NCBI GenBank assembly: GCA_038087015.1 | Contig: JASBNA010000001.1 | Coordinates: 1,488,001-1,552,000 of the forward strand | Origin: Cerrena zonata | Taxonomy: Eukaryota > Basidiomycota > Agaricomycetes > Polyporales > Cerrenaceae | Length of the DNA: 64,000 bases | Direction of reading: 5' to 3' | Shown: positions 1 through 16,772 of the stretch, in pieces | How positions within the stretch are numbered: position 1 is the first letter of the stretch | Layout: each line of letters opens with the position of its first letter | Position numbers and translations under genes: made by a program | The notes under the pieces: model-generated | Seen by the model: the letters and a program-made list of their open reading frames with translations, nothing else | Databases searched by the model: none | Told to the model about the DNA's origin: nothing

Positions 1-408
1 ACTATTCTCTTCCTCGCTGATATTACCAATGATCTTCGACCCTCTATGCGTCATGGGTGCTCCTGAACTTTGTCGGGCAACCACACATGCGAATAAGGCG
101 TGTCTAGGGTGCACACCCAATGCATTACACGGTTCAAGCTATCCGTGGCCTCCATTCCATATGTTTCTCGGTTGAACCCTCTACTGCGAGGAGATTCACC
201 AGGAAACTAAAGATTATGACTGCGCACACTTGGGTGTCTACTCAATGACATGCTCTCCCCGATTATCTGTGGTCTTAGTGATTTCGATGATTTTGAATAT
301 GAACAATTGTGACTTGCCATGCTTATGCAGCATGGACTTGTCGATATAAGACAACAAATCCGTCAGGGGTATATCTCTCCATTTTCCCGATCGTACTATT
401 CTTAAACA

Positions 409-3400
409 ATGCCAATTTCATTTCACTCACTAATCTCCGCTTTGAAGGGTCGCAATCCTCAAGGAGAAATCGGTCTCTTTCCACAAAGCTACACCTCCCC
501 AAACCCTCCCCCTCCACCGGCAGGATTACCAGGTTCGTCGTCTGGACCTATCCAGAAGACAGACTCTACCTCTTCAGAGTCTTCGGTAATGGTTCCCATC
601 GCACTCGACACCCTGACGGAAGAGCCAGAGTCGTCTACGACCAATGCCACGGCTACCCCAGACCACGAAACTCGTGAACGAACGCTCAGCCAGGGTAACG
701 GCGAGGTGATGCAGGCAACTATGACCGATGTCCAGAGGGCCATCGAGCAGCTTGGGCGAAACGACCGCGATGGGACGCGGAGTTTTAGTTTCGTCAGTTC
801 TCAGGGTGACTATACGGATCGGTCGGGGACCGAGACTGAAGCCGAATCTGAGGATGAGGGTGGTCTTGGTTGGCATAAAGGTGCCCGTGAGAAGCTCGCC
901 ATGCGAGCTAAGCGGGAGAACGAGGAGAGGCAAGCAAAGGAACAGGCAGAGTCTGGTCCTTCGACGCCAATGAGAATTACCGCCCCGCCTATCGATGTGG
1001 AGATGAGTGATGACAGTGAAGGGGAGGATGATGTAGAGCATTTGAGGAGGGCGAGGGAGTCGTATACTTCGGGGGGTATTCGTCATATTTCGGAGGATGA
1101 TGAGGAGGGGGAAGATGAGGGCGAAGCTCCTAAGGCTCCTGCACAGCAGCTTAAGTCACCCCAGTATGACCGAGCGAATCATCATATTGAACCCTCTGAG
1201 GACTTCATTGTCCCTCTACCGGACGATTCTGACATTCCTACTGCTACAGCAACTCAAGCCACATTCCCTGTATCTATATCTTCAGATACTGCCAAGGCGC
1301 CTTCTCCAATTCCTGCGTCTCCTACTGCGGATACCCCTCCGCCCCAGAAACTTGCAACACCGCCCGCCTCTCCGGCTCCTATTCCTGCTGCTGTTGACCC
1401 TGCACCAATGGCATCATCAAGCTCTACCCTATCTGTTACGTCCATCCCTGCAGCCGTTGACCCGAAGTCAGAAACCCCCGTATTTTCACAGCAGACAATC
1501 TCTCAACCTATCTTTTCACCTGCTTCTCTGAAGTCTATGCCCAGCACTATTCGTATAGGACAACAATTGCCATTCTCATCACCACCAGCTGGAGAATCCC
1601 CCACAGCTTCTACTATCGGATCTGTTGGACCATCGGGTTCAGTCCATTCAACATTAACACCAGCGACTACAGTTCCATCTCTCAACTCTGCTACTCCTGT
1701 GACATCCCCCGCACCTCAGAAGCAAACTTCTCTTCCTTCAAGTACTAAGAGCGTCCCGAAGCCAACCGAATGGAGTGTAGACGATGTTGTAGAATGGCTC
1801 AAATCGAAAGGAATCGACCAACCTACATGCGATAAGTTTATTGAGCAAGAGATTAGCGGAGATGTACTCCTTGAGCTCAACCAAGATATTCTCAAGAACG
1901 AAATAGGAGTAACTGCATTCGGAAAGCGAGTACGAATAATGAACTTCATCACAGAACTCAAGAGACCGCCGTCACCTTCCGAATCCGAGAAACAAGCAGC
2001 AGCGGCTGCTTCTCGTGCCCAGTCAATCAAATACTCGCATTCGCATACGCCGTCGATGGGAAGTTCGGCGCAACATTCGTTCCACAGTGGTGGACCTTAT
2101 TATACTGGACCTCAGTTTAGTCCTGTCTCGTCCCAGTTAATTTCGTCACCTTCCGCTCCCCCGGGTTCAGCGATGGGAAATACGTTCTTGACTGCGGAGA
2201 ATTCACCGCATGCGAGTGAGTTTGGTAGTCATGGATGGAGAGCTTCTGATCCTGGCTCGATTCATGGGACTGCGGTGGGCGAACAGCAGGTTAGAGATCA
2301 TGTTGGGTTGGGATTCGGCTTGCAGAATTCTTCAAGTAGCCCTACTGTCAATTTGAATGGGAAAGCCCAGGTCAGTCTCATTGTGGTCCCTTGTTTATCC
2401 TACCTTCGATGATGCTGAATTATTTTTCTAAGAAGAATCGACCATCCCAGCTCTTGCTTTCGCCTAGCGATGGTGCTTTGAAAGCATCCGCTATTATTGA
2501 TCAGAGGTCACCGAAGCGTCATGAAGACCGAGATGTTCTTAGCGATGTAAGCAATATACTTATCCTCGTTTTTCCTGGTGCTGAAGTTATCGACAGAGCG
2601 AAACTGCCCACAATCTCGACGCCAAGCAGAAACGCAGGCGGCTGTTTGGTCGTTCAGCGGAATCCTCCTCACTGAACGATAAGGCAAGTTCTCTAAAGGA
2701 TAATGCTAGCCGACACTCCAAGGATCCTTCTACCCCTGTATCTGCTTCTGCCTCGCCTAATGATCCCAAGAGCAGCGTATTTGAGGATGAAACGGCCCCT
2801 TCGAGACGACAGAGCAGGAAGAGACATAGTGGTGAACGAAAGGCCTCTGATCGTCTCAGTCTCTTCGGAAGCCCGTTCACTTCGACTATTGGCAAGTCGA
2901 GGAAACCGCCACCGAGGTTGTCTACGTACGTATAAATCCTATTAATCTGTATGAAGCTAACACAGACGTTATATTCAGTGCTGTCGAAGATAAACCTCAC
3001 CTCAGCACATTCTCTCGTATCGTAGGAGGTGGTGATCGAAGAGCTGGTCGGCCTTCCACATCGGATGGGGTTCGCTCGAAAGACAAAAGTAAGGAAACCT
3101 CAAACGAACGTGCTATTCTTCGAAAACGTACGACTTCTACTGCAGCAGAAACGACTAAGCCCTGTTGTTACTCCAGTACCCTGTTTCGACTCTGGGACCT
3201 AACTTGGAACGTGGAAAGAGTATTCTTGAGCAGATTGGTACCCCCGACCATAATGGTTGGATGCGCAAGAAGAGCGATAGGTACAATTCGTGGAAGACAA
3301 GATATTTCGTACTCAAGGGTCCTCATCTGTATGTCATGAAGAGCAACGATAAATCAGTAAGTGTCTTGCTTCGTTATGTCGTGATTTTTCTTCGGAGCTT

Positions 3401-4575
3401 GACAATGTTTTGGCAGGAGACTAAGATCAAGGGCTATATCAATGTGACTGGCTATCGTGTACAAGCGGATGAGAACATCGACCCTGGCCGTTACGGATTC
3501 CAAATCATCCACGATGTCGACAAGACTCACTATTTCAGTTCCGATGAAATCATCGTCATTCGAGAATGGATGAAGGCCATCATGAAGGCAACGATCACCA
3601 GGGATTACACCAGTATGCCGCACCAAACCCATGTGGATGTGTCATGGAACTGACTTCCATTTCTTCACAGATCCTGTCGTTTCGTCGAGCAACATCCCCA
3701 CGATACCCTTGACTGTGGCTCAAGCGATGAACCCGGCGCCTCGACCGCCTTCACCTACAGCCCGCGAAGCTACTCAACGTGCTCACCGTCGTGACAACCC
3801 GAATCAACTATCCACCAGGGATGCTGAAGTTCTTTTGATGCCCATGCCGGGTAAGGAGAAATCGGTGAATGGTCACAGTGAGCGAACAAGAATCGATTCG
3901 TTCTTCACAGATGATTCCACCTCGACCAAGGGGAAGGATTCGACCATTAAGAAGTCAAACTCTACTTCCAAGACCACCCCACCACCACGACCTTCGCGTG
4001 AAATGAGGAGACTCACCACACAGAATGAGAACGTAGGCTACTTTCAAGCCGCTTATACCTACAGATATTAACTCTTGAATAACCTCTTCCTTTTCCCCCT
4101 CTATATCCCATCTTCTGCATTTCGTAACTATACCCATATTGGAAAACTATTCCTTCGAATGTCACAGGAATCTCCGGATAAGGCACTAATTGAGTGGGCA
4201 AACTCCCACCTCCCTGAGTCGTTACAAGTGAACGACCCCACGGGTCCCCCTTTCAGCGGCCTGGCCCTCCTGCGGATGGCAGAGAATATCAAAGGGAAAC
4301 CTGCTTCACCCCCGGTACCCGATTCCGCCTTCCCATCGCACCCGGACGACGAAAAGCTCGATGGACTCTTCCGACTATTCGACTATCTTCTCGATAATGA
4401 CGTCAAGATGGGATCGGTCAGTATCAACGATATTAGACAAGGCAAGAGAGAAAAGATCACGCAGATCCTTCGGGCGGTAAGGACATGGGAGGAGAAGAGG
4501 AAGGCGATTGCACAATCTATTGGAAAGGGATCGGTGGCTTCTGGACCTTTCATGGCCCCAGTAGACTACTTTTGA
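409..4575 (+). CDS. BOI1/2-like polarity protein (partial SH3, SAM, PH, CH)
   Basis: Scaffold of the fungal BOI family, which acts at sites of polarised growth with Cdc42 and the exocyst. The first residues contain GEIGLFPQSYTS, the end of an SH3 domain. Its front half is not found upstream, and a stop lies just before the ATG at 409, so the true 5' exon is unresolved and probably lies further left. A long Ser/Pro/Thr-rich linker leads to a SAM domain (about 1757-1960, EWSVDDVVEWL). The PH domain (about 3245-3610, GWMRKKSDRYNSWKTRYFVL) is split by an intron at 3357-3416. The last exon (4168-4575) is calponin-homology-like (LIEWANSHLP, GLFRLFDYLLDNDVKMGS). Other introns that fit are 2371-2432, 2547-2596, 3089-3176, 3613-3670 and 4033-4167; one more ends at 2978, with a donor at 2926 or 2930. 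Family and domain order are confident; the N-terminus is not. Confidence 0.82.
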
Positions 4576-4835
4576 TTTGATTTCTTCGTATATATTTCAA
4601 GCTCGATTCTTTATGGACTTAGGGCTTCAGGGACTCTAGATACCACATTTGCATAGTCTATCATACGGCTTCCTCTCCTTATCCAATTTTTTTTGTTGCT
4701 CTTGAAGTCATTAAAGTGATCAAACCCTCGACCGACCGACTCGGCTCCGTAAGCAGAAAGTTCTTGCTGACTTGCTCTCAGCGGCGCGGCAAAAGCCGAC
4801 TCTCCTTTTCAATCTTTCTAACTCGATCCCTCACG

Positions 4836-7565
4836 ATGAGTGTACAATTGGTCGAACAAGCTTTGCTAACTAGCCAATGGACAGATAAAATACAAATTTC
4901 TTCACCAGCGGTGGAGATTGCTAAAAATGTGGTCGAAGGCTCCTTCCGAGCCGCTCTTACCTCACCACTTACCCGAGGCTTGTTTTCGATCGTTAATGAT
5001 CCAAAGATCGTGGATCGACCATTGGCCGAGTGGTTTCGTTTTGCTGCACCCTCCGAACTTGGCCCAGAAGAACAAGAGCTTCTTCGTTTAGCAGTTTCTG
5101 TCGCATGCTTACATGCTTTCATTCAAGCAAACTGGACCGGTCCAAATTTAGATGTGGCTCCTCTCGAAACTCTGACTATCCCCGCAGAGATTTCGGAAAA
5201 TGTGACTACCGATCTACTCCAACAGAAATCTATCGAAGAGCTGGCGTACGGTGGCGAACCTGCATACCATTTAGCAGAAGTTCCTCTCTTCTTACGTCTC
5301 GCAATTCTCCTGATCGATTTACCCTTTGAACGTTGCAAATCATTTTCATGGTGGAAGTTGCGCGTTACGCGCATTCATGAAGAAATTCTCGACGAGCCCG
5401 TCGGTTTTCCAGAATCCATCATCTCTAACTGCGACGCTCTTGCACCCACTTTCACCACCGAGCCCGATCATGCCGGCCGTTTATTCCTGGAAGAGGGCCT
5501 GCTTCATCACGATCTTTCTAATGATAGGGCAGCGAACGAACTGTTTGTCCGAGCCGCTAGGGAGACCAAACTCGAATACGAGCTGACCGGTGCCTTAGGG
5601 AAGCGAACAAAGTTTCAGCAATTCGATGTCACCCAACTCGTTCTATTGGCCGAATCACGCGAGCGGGATGAGGAATCAGACCACTCGGATTCTAAGGCAT
5701 TGACCGTTTCAGACGACTCAGAGGCTTCCAATTTACCGGAGACCCTTGCCTTGAACGACGATACCTTGCTAGAACACACACAATTCACTTCGTCGAATTC
5801 AGCGGGAACTATCGGTCGTCTTCGCGAGCTCAATCCCGCCGCTCAACCTGCCCTACACCCACTTGACCAATGCATCATTCTAGGTCTATGCCTTAATATC
5901 AAGAACACATCACCTGTACATGGTTTGACCGCTGAACAGATGTCTGCATTTGTCACCCGTGTCATTAGCCACCCCCGCAATTGGTCTATACACACCATGG
6001 CTTTGCTGCTCCGTTCGCGTCTCGAATCTAATAGGACTAGAACCGTGGAACGATCCACTCTTCAGCTTCAGGCGCTGGTGGAGCAGATGCCTACAGCAGA
6101 TTCCTCTGTTTCGGAACGTTTGCTTTATATTCATGACCTCTTGCTCCCCAGCAAGTGGGAAATGGAGAAAGAGCTGGCGAATCGGTACTTGTCTTTGGGC
6201 GTCGTTAAATCCGCCCTCCAGATTTTCGAGCGACGAGAGATGTGGGAAGAGGCAGTGTTGTGTTGGAAAAGCATAGAAAGGAAAGACAAGGCAGTCGCGC
6301 TAGTTCGTGATCTTCTAGAAGGAAAAAAATCGGAAGCAGATGCTGTGACATCTAGAAATAAAGTTACAACGACATCCCGCAAGCAAACCTTCGATGCTAC
6401 TCGGGAGGCCAAGCTATGGTGTCTACTGGGGGATTTAGAACCCGCACATGCTGTCGAGCATTATACTCGCGCCTGGGACGTTTCAAAAAAGACTTCTGGA
6501 CGTGCAATGCGGTCTTTAGGTGGTTATCACTTTGCGGAAGGACATTACGTGGAAGCCATCAAGTGCTTGCGCCGCGCTGTCGCTATAAATCCGTTGTTAT
6601 CTCGATCATGGTTTATCTTGGGTTGTGCATGCCTACGTGAACAAGATTGGAAGGGTGCGCGGGATGCTTTCGCTCGTTGCGTATCAATCGATGATGAAGA
6701 TGCCGAAAGCTGGAACAATTTGGCGAGCGTGTATCTGCGGATGGGCGACAACGAAGTAGTACCCGAAGAGGTATGTCTTGTATTACATTACGTCCATACA
6801 GGAATGTCTCTGATATCCTGACCCCAGGCCGAGCCGAACGACGATGTCACTGACGAAACGAACAGAAACGTACCATTCTCTAATAAAACCCTCGCGTTCC
6901 ATGCTCTGAAGCAAGGCCTCAAGTTCAGTTATGAAAATTGGCGTATGTGGGCCAACTACATGGTAGTCGCGGTGGATGTCGGAGAACTAGCCGAAGCATG
7001 TCGTGCTTTAGGTCGTGTGGTCGAGGAGAGAAGTATAAAGGATGGGGCTGCTTGTGTGGATGAGGATGTCCTCGATCGGTTGGTAGACGCGGTGACACGA
7101 GCCCCATTTGATCCTAATGAGGTCGCTGGAAGTGAGAACCTTCAGGCCGTTCCCAACCCTAATGAAGGCCATAGTCTGTCACGTCGGGTGTCGGATCTTT
7201 TCGATCGAATCATTTTACCGCGCATATCGTCCCCTAGGATTTTCCAAGCCCATGCAAAGCTACTTACTTGGCAGGGTCGATGGGAGGATGCTATAAATGC
7301 TCACCTTGAAGCTTATAGAAACGGGATCGCGGGAACGATAGAGAAGGGCGAGACCGATGTGGCAAAGTGGAGGGCAGGGGTCCGGGAAGTGGAAGAGATT
7401 GTTGACATTCTCCGGAATTTTGGATCCCGCGTGGACGGTTTCAAATGGCGTTTACAGGCACGAAGTATTGTGCGGACCTTCATGGGAAGAACCAAAGATT
7501 TTGACGATGAGCCAGAATGGCCAAAACTGGTAGACTTACTTGAGGAGATTCGCAAGGAGGATTGA
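4836..7565 (+). CDS. EMW1: TTC27/Emw1-type TPR protein
   Basis: Two exons, 4836-6770 and 6828-7565, about 890 residues. The C-terminal half holds TPR repeats including AEHYVEAIKCLRRAVAINP-like and DAFARCVSIDDEDAESWNNL segments. The run EAKLWCLLGD ... RAMRSLGGYHF ... WFILGCA is the hallmark of TTC27, known as Emw1 in yeast, an essential protein linked to cell-wall maintenance. The start at 4836 (MSVQLVEQALL) is preferred over the in-frame ATG at 4716 because it has a good A/G context and the upstream residues look like untranslated leader. The intron (6771-6827) has a GTATGT donor. No transmembrane segments are seen; it is probably cytosolic. Confidence 0.86.
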
Positions 7566-7876
7566 GGACGTAATTTCTTTGCCGCTGGCCCGTGAAATGA
7601 GGCATGTGCCTACGTCCTAGCATAGAATGGTAACTTTACTGATGTCAATATGATAGGAATGGAACGTCAGAAGCACATATGGGAAGAGCAACGGGGCCGT
7701 GGTGTATCAGGCTCCGCTATTTAAATTGGCGGTTGTAGAAGAGGATTCTATGAAAACGAGGTTGGAACGTAGAAGCTATCATAATGCGATTTGTATAACT
7801 TGAAGCATCAAGGAACAGTCATGTGTCTGATAGGAGAAACGATGTATGCGCTGCGACGACGCCCTTGATCAGTAAG

Positions 7877-9192
7877 CTACCAGTTAAAGGCAATAGCTAG
7901 ACGATTGAGAGCGAGGGTCGTTAAAATTTCGGTGACAATAGCTAATGCAGAGGGTTTGATGGTGAGTCGTGCGTGAAACTCATCTTCCAGTCGGGCCACT
8001 TCCCAGACCGCTTGTACAACACCCTTGCTATCTACGCACTACGAAACTTTATGTTAGCTTCAGTTTCTGGCTGCCTGAAACGCTTACGTACCTCAAGCTT
8101 TTGAGGGGACATTCTCCACTTGTACTCAGCACCGCTTTGGGCCAGAAAATAGCGCGATCTGTCGAATGATCAGACGAATGAGGACAGTATCATAAGATAG
8201 GGAAGAACAAGATCCTCACGTGCTACCGTCTTTCTTCTGCCGACGAGAATTTGCCATGGGCTGTGTACGACTATTCCCGTACACCAAATAACCGGGCGAA
8301 CGATTCGGCCCAAAGTAGAAAAAGGACGAGTTTGGACCCATGATATTTGGATGTTGCTGAGCCCAAGCAGCCTCTCGGACCAGCTTGAGGATTAGATTGG
8401 GATTCTCATCGACCTATACCGAGAATATTGGCATGAAAAAATGTGAAAGTCATGTTACCAGCGGTGCATACCAGGTTCCTGCTCAGTAGCCGTTAGAAAG
8501 AACCCGTGCCTGTCGTTAGCATCTGTCAAGTCAACTCACACTGTGAAAGCAGGTCTACCTTCTAGGTCTTCGAAGCGGACACTGTAAAAATCAGCTCCAA
8601 ATTGAAGCAAAACAAGCGAGTCTGGCATTGGGTGTATGTGGTGAGGGTCAAGGGCAAGGTGGGCTCTATCGCGGGCCCAGGTCCATTGCTGATAGTTATG
8701 GCTGATATCCTAACGAACAAACCACCGTTCCGAGGACGATGAGTGCGTAACTAGCGCCGAGCGAACTTGAAGAATTTCCACGTGTCCAGCACGAGGTCCA
8801 CAACGTGGCAATTGAGATGTTGATCGACGACCTGAAACGTTTGGGATGCCAACCGGAGAATAGTTCCATCGTCTCCCACACGATTGGGTACCTGTCAGCG
8901 GTTCCTTAGGGTTGAGAAAGAACATCAGATTAACTCCAGCTTGTTCGAAGTAGGCAATCTTTCTGCTCACCTAGCACGTGTGTATAAGCTCTCTCGCGGT
9001 CACTACGGGTTGTTACTGGTACGGGGATTACGAGATACGCGGAATTGAAGCGGGGGGACGAGTTGGCTGTGGACTGTGGGTATCTACCGATGTAGAAGCC
9101 ACACAACTCACCAGTCGGAACCGATACTCTCGGAGGGCCGTTGAATCGTTGCCGGGTGGAACGCTGGGGTGTCTTGAGAAAACTTTGTTCAT
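7877..9192 (-). CDS. Uncharacterised intron-rich protein
   Basis: Not recognised as a named family. Minus-strand exons give coherent protein pieces: [20 protein letters not shown] (start at 9192), [131 protein letters not shown] and a C-terminal [20 protein letters not shown]. The last part resembles small basidiomycete DUF6593-like folds (strand-rich, WR..LEC.D pattern), but this is only an impression. At least six introns are needed. One junction near 8414-8474 does not keep phase with a standard GT-AG choice, so the model needs transcripts. Soluble, with no signal peptide. Confidence 0.55.
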
Positions 9193-9729
9193 TCTAGCAG
9201 CGTTGAGCACAACGGATAGTTGACGGGCCGGGAGGGTCAAGAGAAAGTTTTGTCATGCATGTCATACTGTCAACTAATCATGGTCAAGGAGATTAGGCAC
9301 ATTGCTTGCGGCATGCAATTATGCCACGCAAATTAGACACTGTTTCTTAAGGGAAATGGTCGAGGCACCTAGCGTGAGACGATCGAATTGAATAACGCTA
9401 TTTTGTTGGGAGACTAAACACAAATAGTCATTGAGAGATGTTAGTCTCAGTTAAAATATACCTCCGCAGGCATGAGAAACATGTTGCCAAACTATTGGCG
9501 CAGTTACAGCATTCGGCAAGGTAGATAATTGGATGTGTATTCAGATGACAGTTCGCCGTTCTCAAGAACACGATACGAACGGAGTTACATCCGCAGGCAT
9601 ATCGGAGTTTTGATAGTGTGGAGTGGGTTTACATCTTGAGGGCAGGGTCAACAAAGGGTTGGTGCATTGTACTCTAGCGGGGTATCTATATACAGTCATG
9701 AGAAGTACCATCTGACAGCCTAAGAAGAC

Positions 9730-10250
9730 TTACCTCGAGTCGTGAAGATAGAGTTTTCTATCCGTACCCAACCCTGCAGGGAATTAATCGTACACTAGGG
9801 AGGATAAATTAGCCTAAGTGACAGAACTTACGCCGGCTCGCGAGAGCCAGGATCTCACCATGTACTATGCCTATAATCGCATGAAGTTCGGAACTAACGT
9901 CATGATGCGGACTTGTAGGTAATGCTTGGAGAGTGCGTACCGTAAAATAGTGTCCAGACCAGTACGAAAGAGAAGATGTTCTCTTGCCCTGGATTTAAAA
10001 GCTCCCACCACCCTCCAGCAACGTACTTGGCGGGTCGGGCTTTACACTTCACATACAGACACGCAGAGGTAAGCAGAGTGGCCAGAATGAAGAGGGCAAA
10101 GCCAAGCCAGTTCTGAAGACCTAATACGCCAGCAACTGCACCGGCGAAGCAAGAGGAGAGGAACTTGACGGTGTATATTTTGGAGGCATTATATTGGACG
10201 TTTGGAGGAAATCTCAGCTGGGCCGCATTGTCTGCTGTGGTGGTCGACAT
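9730..10250 (-). CDS. EMC6: ER membrane protein complex subunit 6 (EMC6)
   Basis: Small two-helix subunit of the ER membrane complex, which inserts tail-anchored and multipass proteins. Starts MSTTTADNAAQLRF at 10250. The first membrane segment is FLSSCFAGAVAGVLGLQNWL and the second FALFILATLLTSACLYV. Then come GGWWELLNPGQENIFSFVL and WTLFYG|IVHGEILALASRR across an intron at 9871-9940. A strong GTAAGT donor right after ASRR suggests a second 58-bp intron and a stop at 9730 (ending LYLHDSR). If that intron is not used, the stop is at 9809. The pattern matches fungal EMC6 (VLGL..W.G, PGQ.N.FSFVL, WTLFYGIVH). Confidence 0.85.
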
Positions 10251-10455
10251 GATGCAAGAGGTTAATGAGGACGAGCGCCATAGCCACGCGAGAAATCCAG
10301 GAAATCCAGCGTACCTCAGGAGTCAAAATGAATCAGGCTGTGACAATGTGACTGCCAAAAACGTGCGTCCGATCCTCAAGATGAGGTCGAAAAAGTGAGA
10401 TCTGCCTCACTTGCATTGCGCCCTGTTAATTCACTTGCCTCCCACCACCGCTCAA

Positions 10456-11649
10456 ATGCCTCCTCACGACACAAAAGAAGTCAAAGTCGGTGTCCTAGGT
10501 GCAACAGGAACCGTCGGCCAACGTTTCATCCTTCTCCTGTCTCAGCATCCTTATTTTGTAATCCATGCTCTCGGTGCATCCTCGAGATCCGCAGGCAAAC
10601 GTTACTCTCAAGCGGTAACATGGAAGCAGACCAGCCCTGTCCCAGCTGCTGTCAGGAATTTGGTGGTCAACGAATGCAAGCCTGAATTCTTCAAGGACTG
10701 TGGCGTTGTTTTCTCTGGCCTTGACTCTGATGTGGCTGGGGATATCGGTGGGTGCTATTTTTTGCTTAGCATCTATTCTTAATGTTGATCCAAAGTCTAA
10801 TCAACCACATCAGAATCTGCCTTTAGAATCGCCGAGCTCATCGTCTTCTCAAATGCAAAGAACTACAGACGGGATCCTCATGTACCCCTCATTGTTCCAC
10901 TCGTTAATTCATCCCACTTCGCTATGGTCCCCCAACAAAGGGCGCTCCATTCGCCTCCGTTGAAAAACGGTTTCATCCTTACCAACGCCAACTGCAGTAC
11001 CACCGGCGTCGTGGTCCCGTTGGCCGCTCTTGAGAAAGCATTCGGACCTCTCGAGTCGTGTATGATCACCACGATGCAAGCCATCTCGGGTGCGGGATAC
11101 CCTGGAATTCCCAGTCTCGATATTATGGATAACGTCGTTCCATATATTAGCGGAGAAGAGGAGAAGATCGAATGGGAGACGCTTAAAATCCTAGGTGGAA
11201 TCGCGGATGATGGTGACAATGGTCTAAAGGCCTTCGACATGCACGGAAAGCATCCACTTCGTATTTCTGCCTCATGCAACCGTGTGCCCGTTATCGAGGG
11301 TCACACCGAGTGTGTATCGGTTCGTTTTGCGAGAAGACCGCCTCCAAGCCCTCAGCAAGTGCGGGAGGCACTTGCGGCCTATACATCCGACGCTTACGCG
11401 CTCGGCTGCCCTTCTGCTCCTCGCCACACTATTTTCGTACACGAAGAAGCGGATCGACCCCAACCACGGTTGGATAGGGATTATCAGATGGGTGCTGGTG
11501 TCTCTGTTGGGCGGGTTCGACAATGCAGGGTTTTGGATATCAAGTTCGTTGTGTTGGCGAATAATGTCGCTATCGGTGCAGCGACTAGCAGTATCCTCAA
11601 CGCAGAGCTTGCAGTTCTCAAGGGATACATTCCTTCACACTCTACTTAA
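10456..11649 (+). CDS. HOM2: Aspartate-semialdehyde dehydrogenase
   Basis: Converts L-aspartyl-4-phosphate to aspartate semialdehyde with NADPH, the branch step to threonine, methionine and homoserine. The N-terminal Rossmann motif is [14 protein letters not shown]. The catalytic cysteine lies in NANCSTTG and the catalytic histidine in [13 protein letters not shown]. One intron follows DSDVAGDI (about 10748-10813) and joins in phase to [12 protein letters not shown]. Length about 370 residues, normal for the fungal enzyme. The start at [10 protein letters not shown] is chosen because it sits just before the first beta strand; an in-frame ATG at 10411 is less likely. Both active-site residues are intact. 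Confidence 0.95.
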
Positions 11650-11938
11650 AGGGATCTACGAACAAGTCTAATTTACAAATAGCGAGACATTTCTCCGGTA
11701 ATGGTCATCCGCATAGCCAATGTACTCTTACGTTAACTTAGAATCTACAAATCCTTTGGAACTGACTGGATACGACTAGAACTTCATTGCGCGTCTTTTT
11801 CTCGACGCGGTGTGACAGAAAATGTCACAATTTCGAAACGCGACCCTAACCTACTGTAATTACGCGACTGCGCGACTTTTCACAATCGCGACAAGCCGCG
11901 TCCCACTTTGCTACAGACTCTTATCCACAACGACCATC

Positions 11939-16547
<4,609 letters not shown>

Positions 16548-16772
16548 ATAGCTTTAATTTATTGGTCTCCTCCGTAATTTCTATTTCTTGTCATACGTAC
16601 TCTAGAGAGCAACATTAGTAGAGTATCTTACATTTCTTGTACTTCTTGTCGACTTGATTGTTGCGTTGCGAACTGTCGGTACATAGAACAAATGCTTCTG
16701 AATTTCTGGTCATTTGATCATGCTGCGACATCACATATCGTGCTGGGCAACGACAGTCGGTGACAAACCAAG

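Noticed and set aside
4716..4835. In-frame upstream start for the TTC27 gene
   Set aside because: The extra 40 residues are Arg/Ser/Thr-rich leader-like sequence unlike TTC27 proteins; the ATG at 4836 has better context.
11822..11938. In-frame upstream start of SMC5 giving a presequence-like leader
   Set aside because: SMC5 is nuclear, and family N-termini are acidic as from 11939; the leader looks like 5' UTR.
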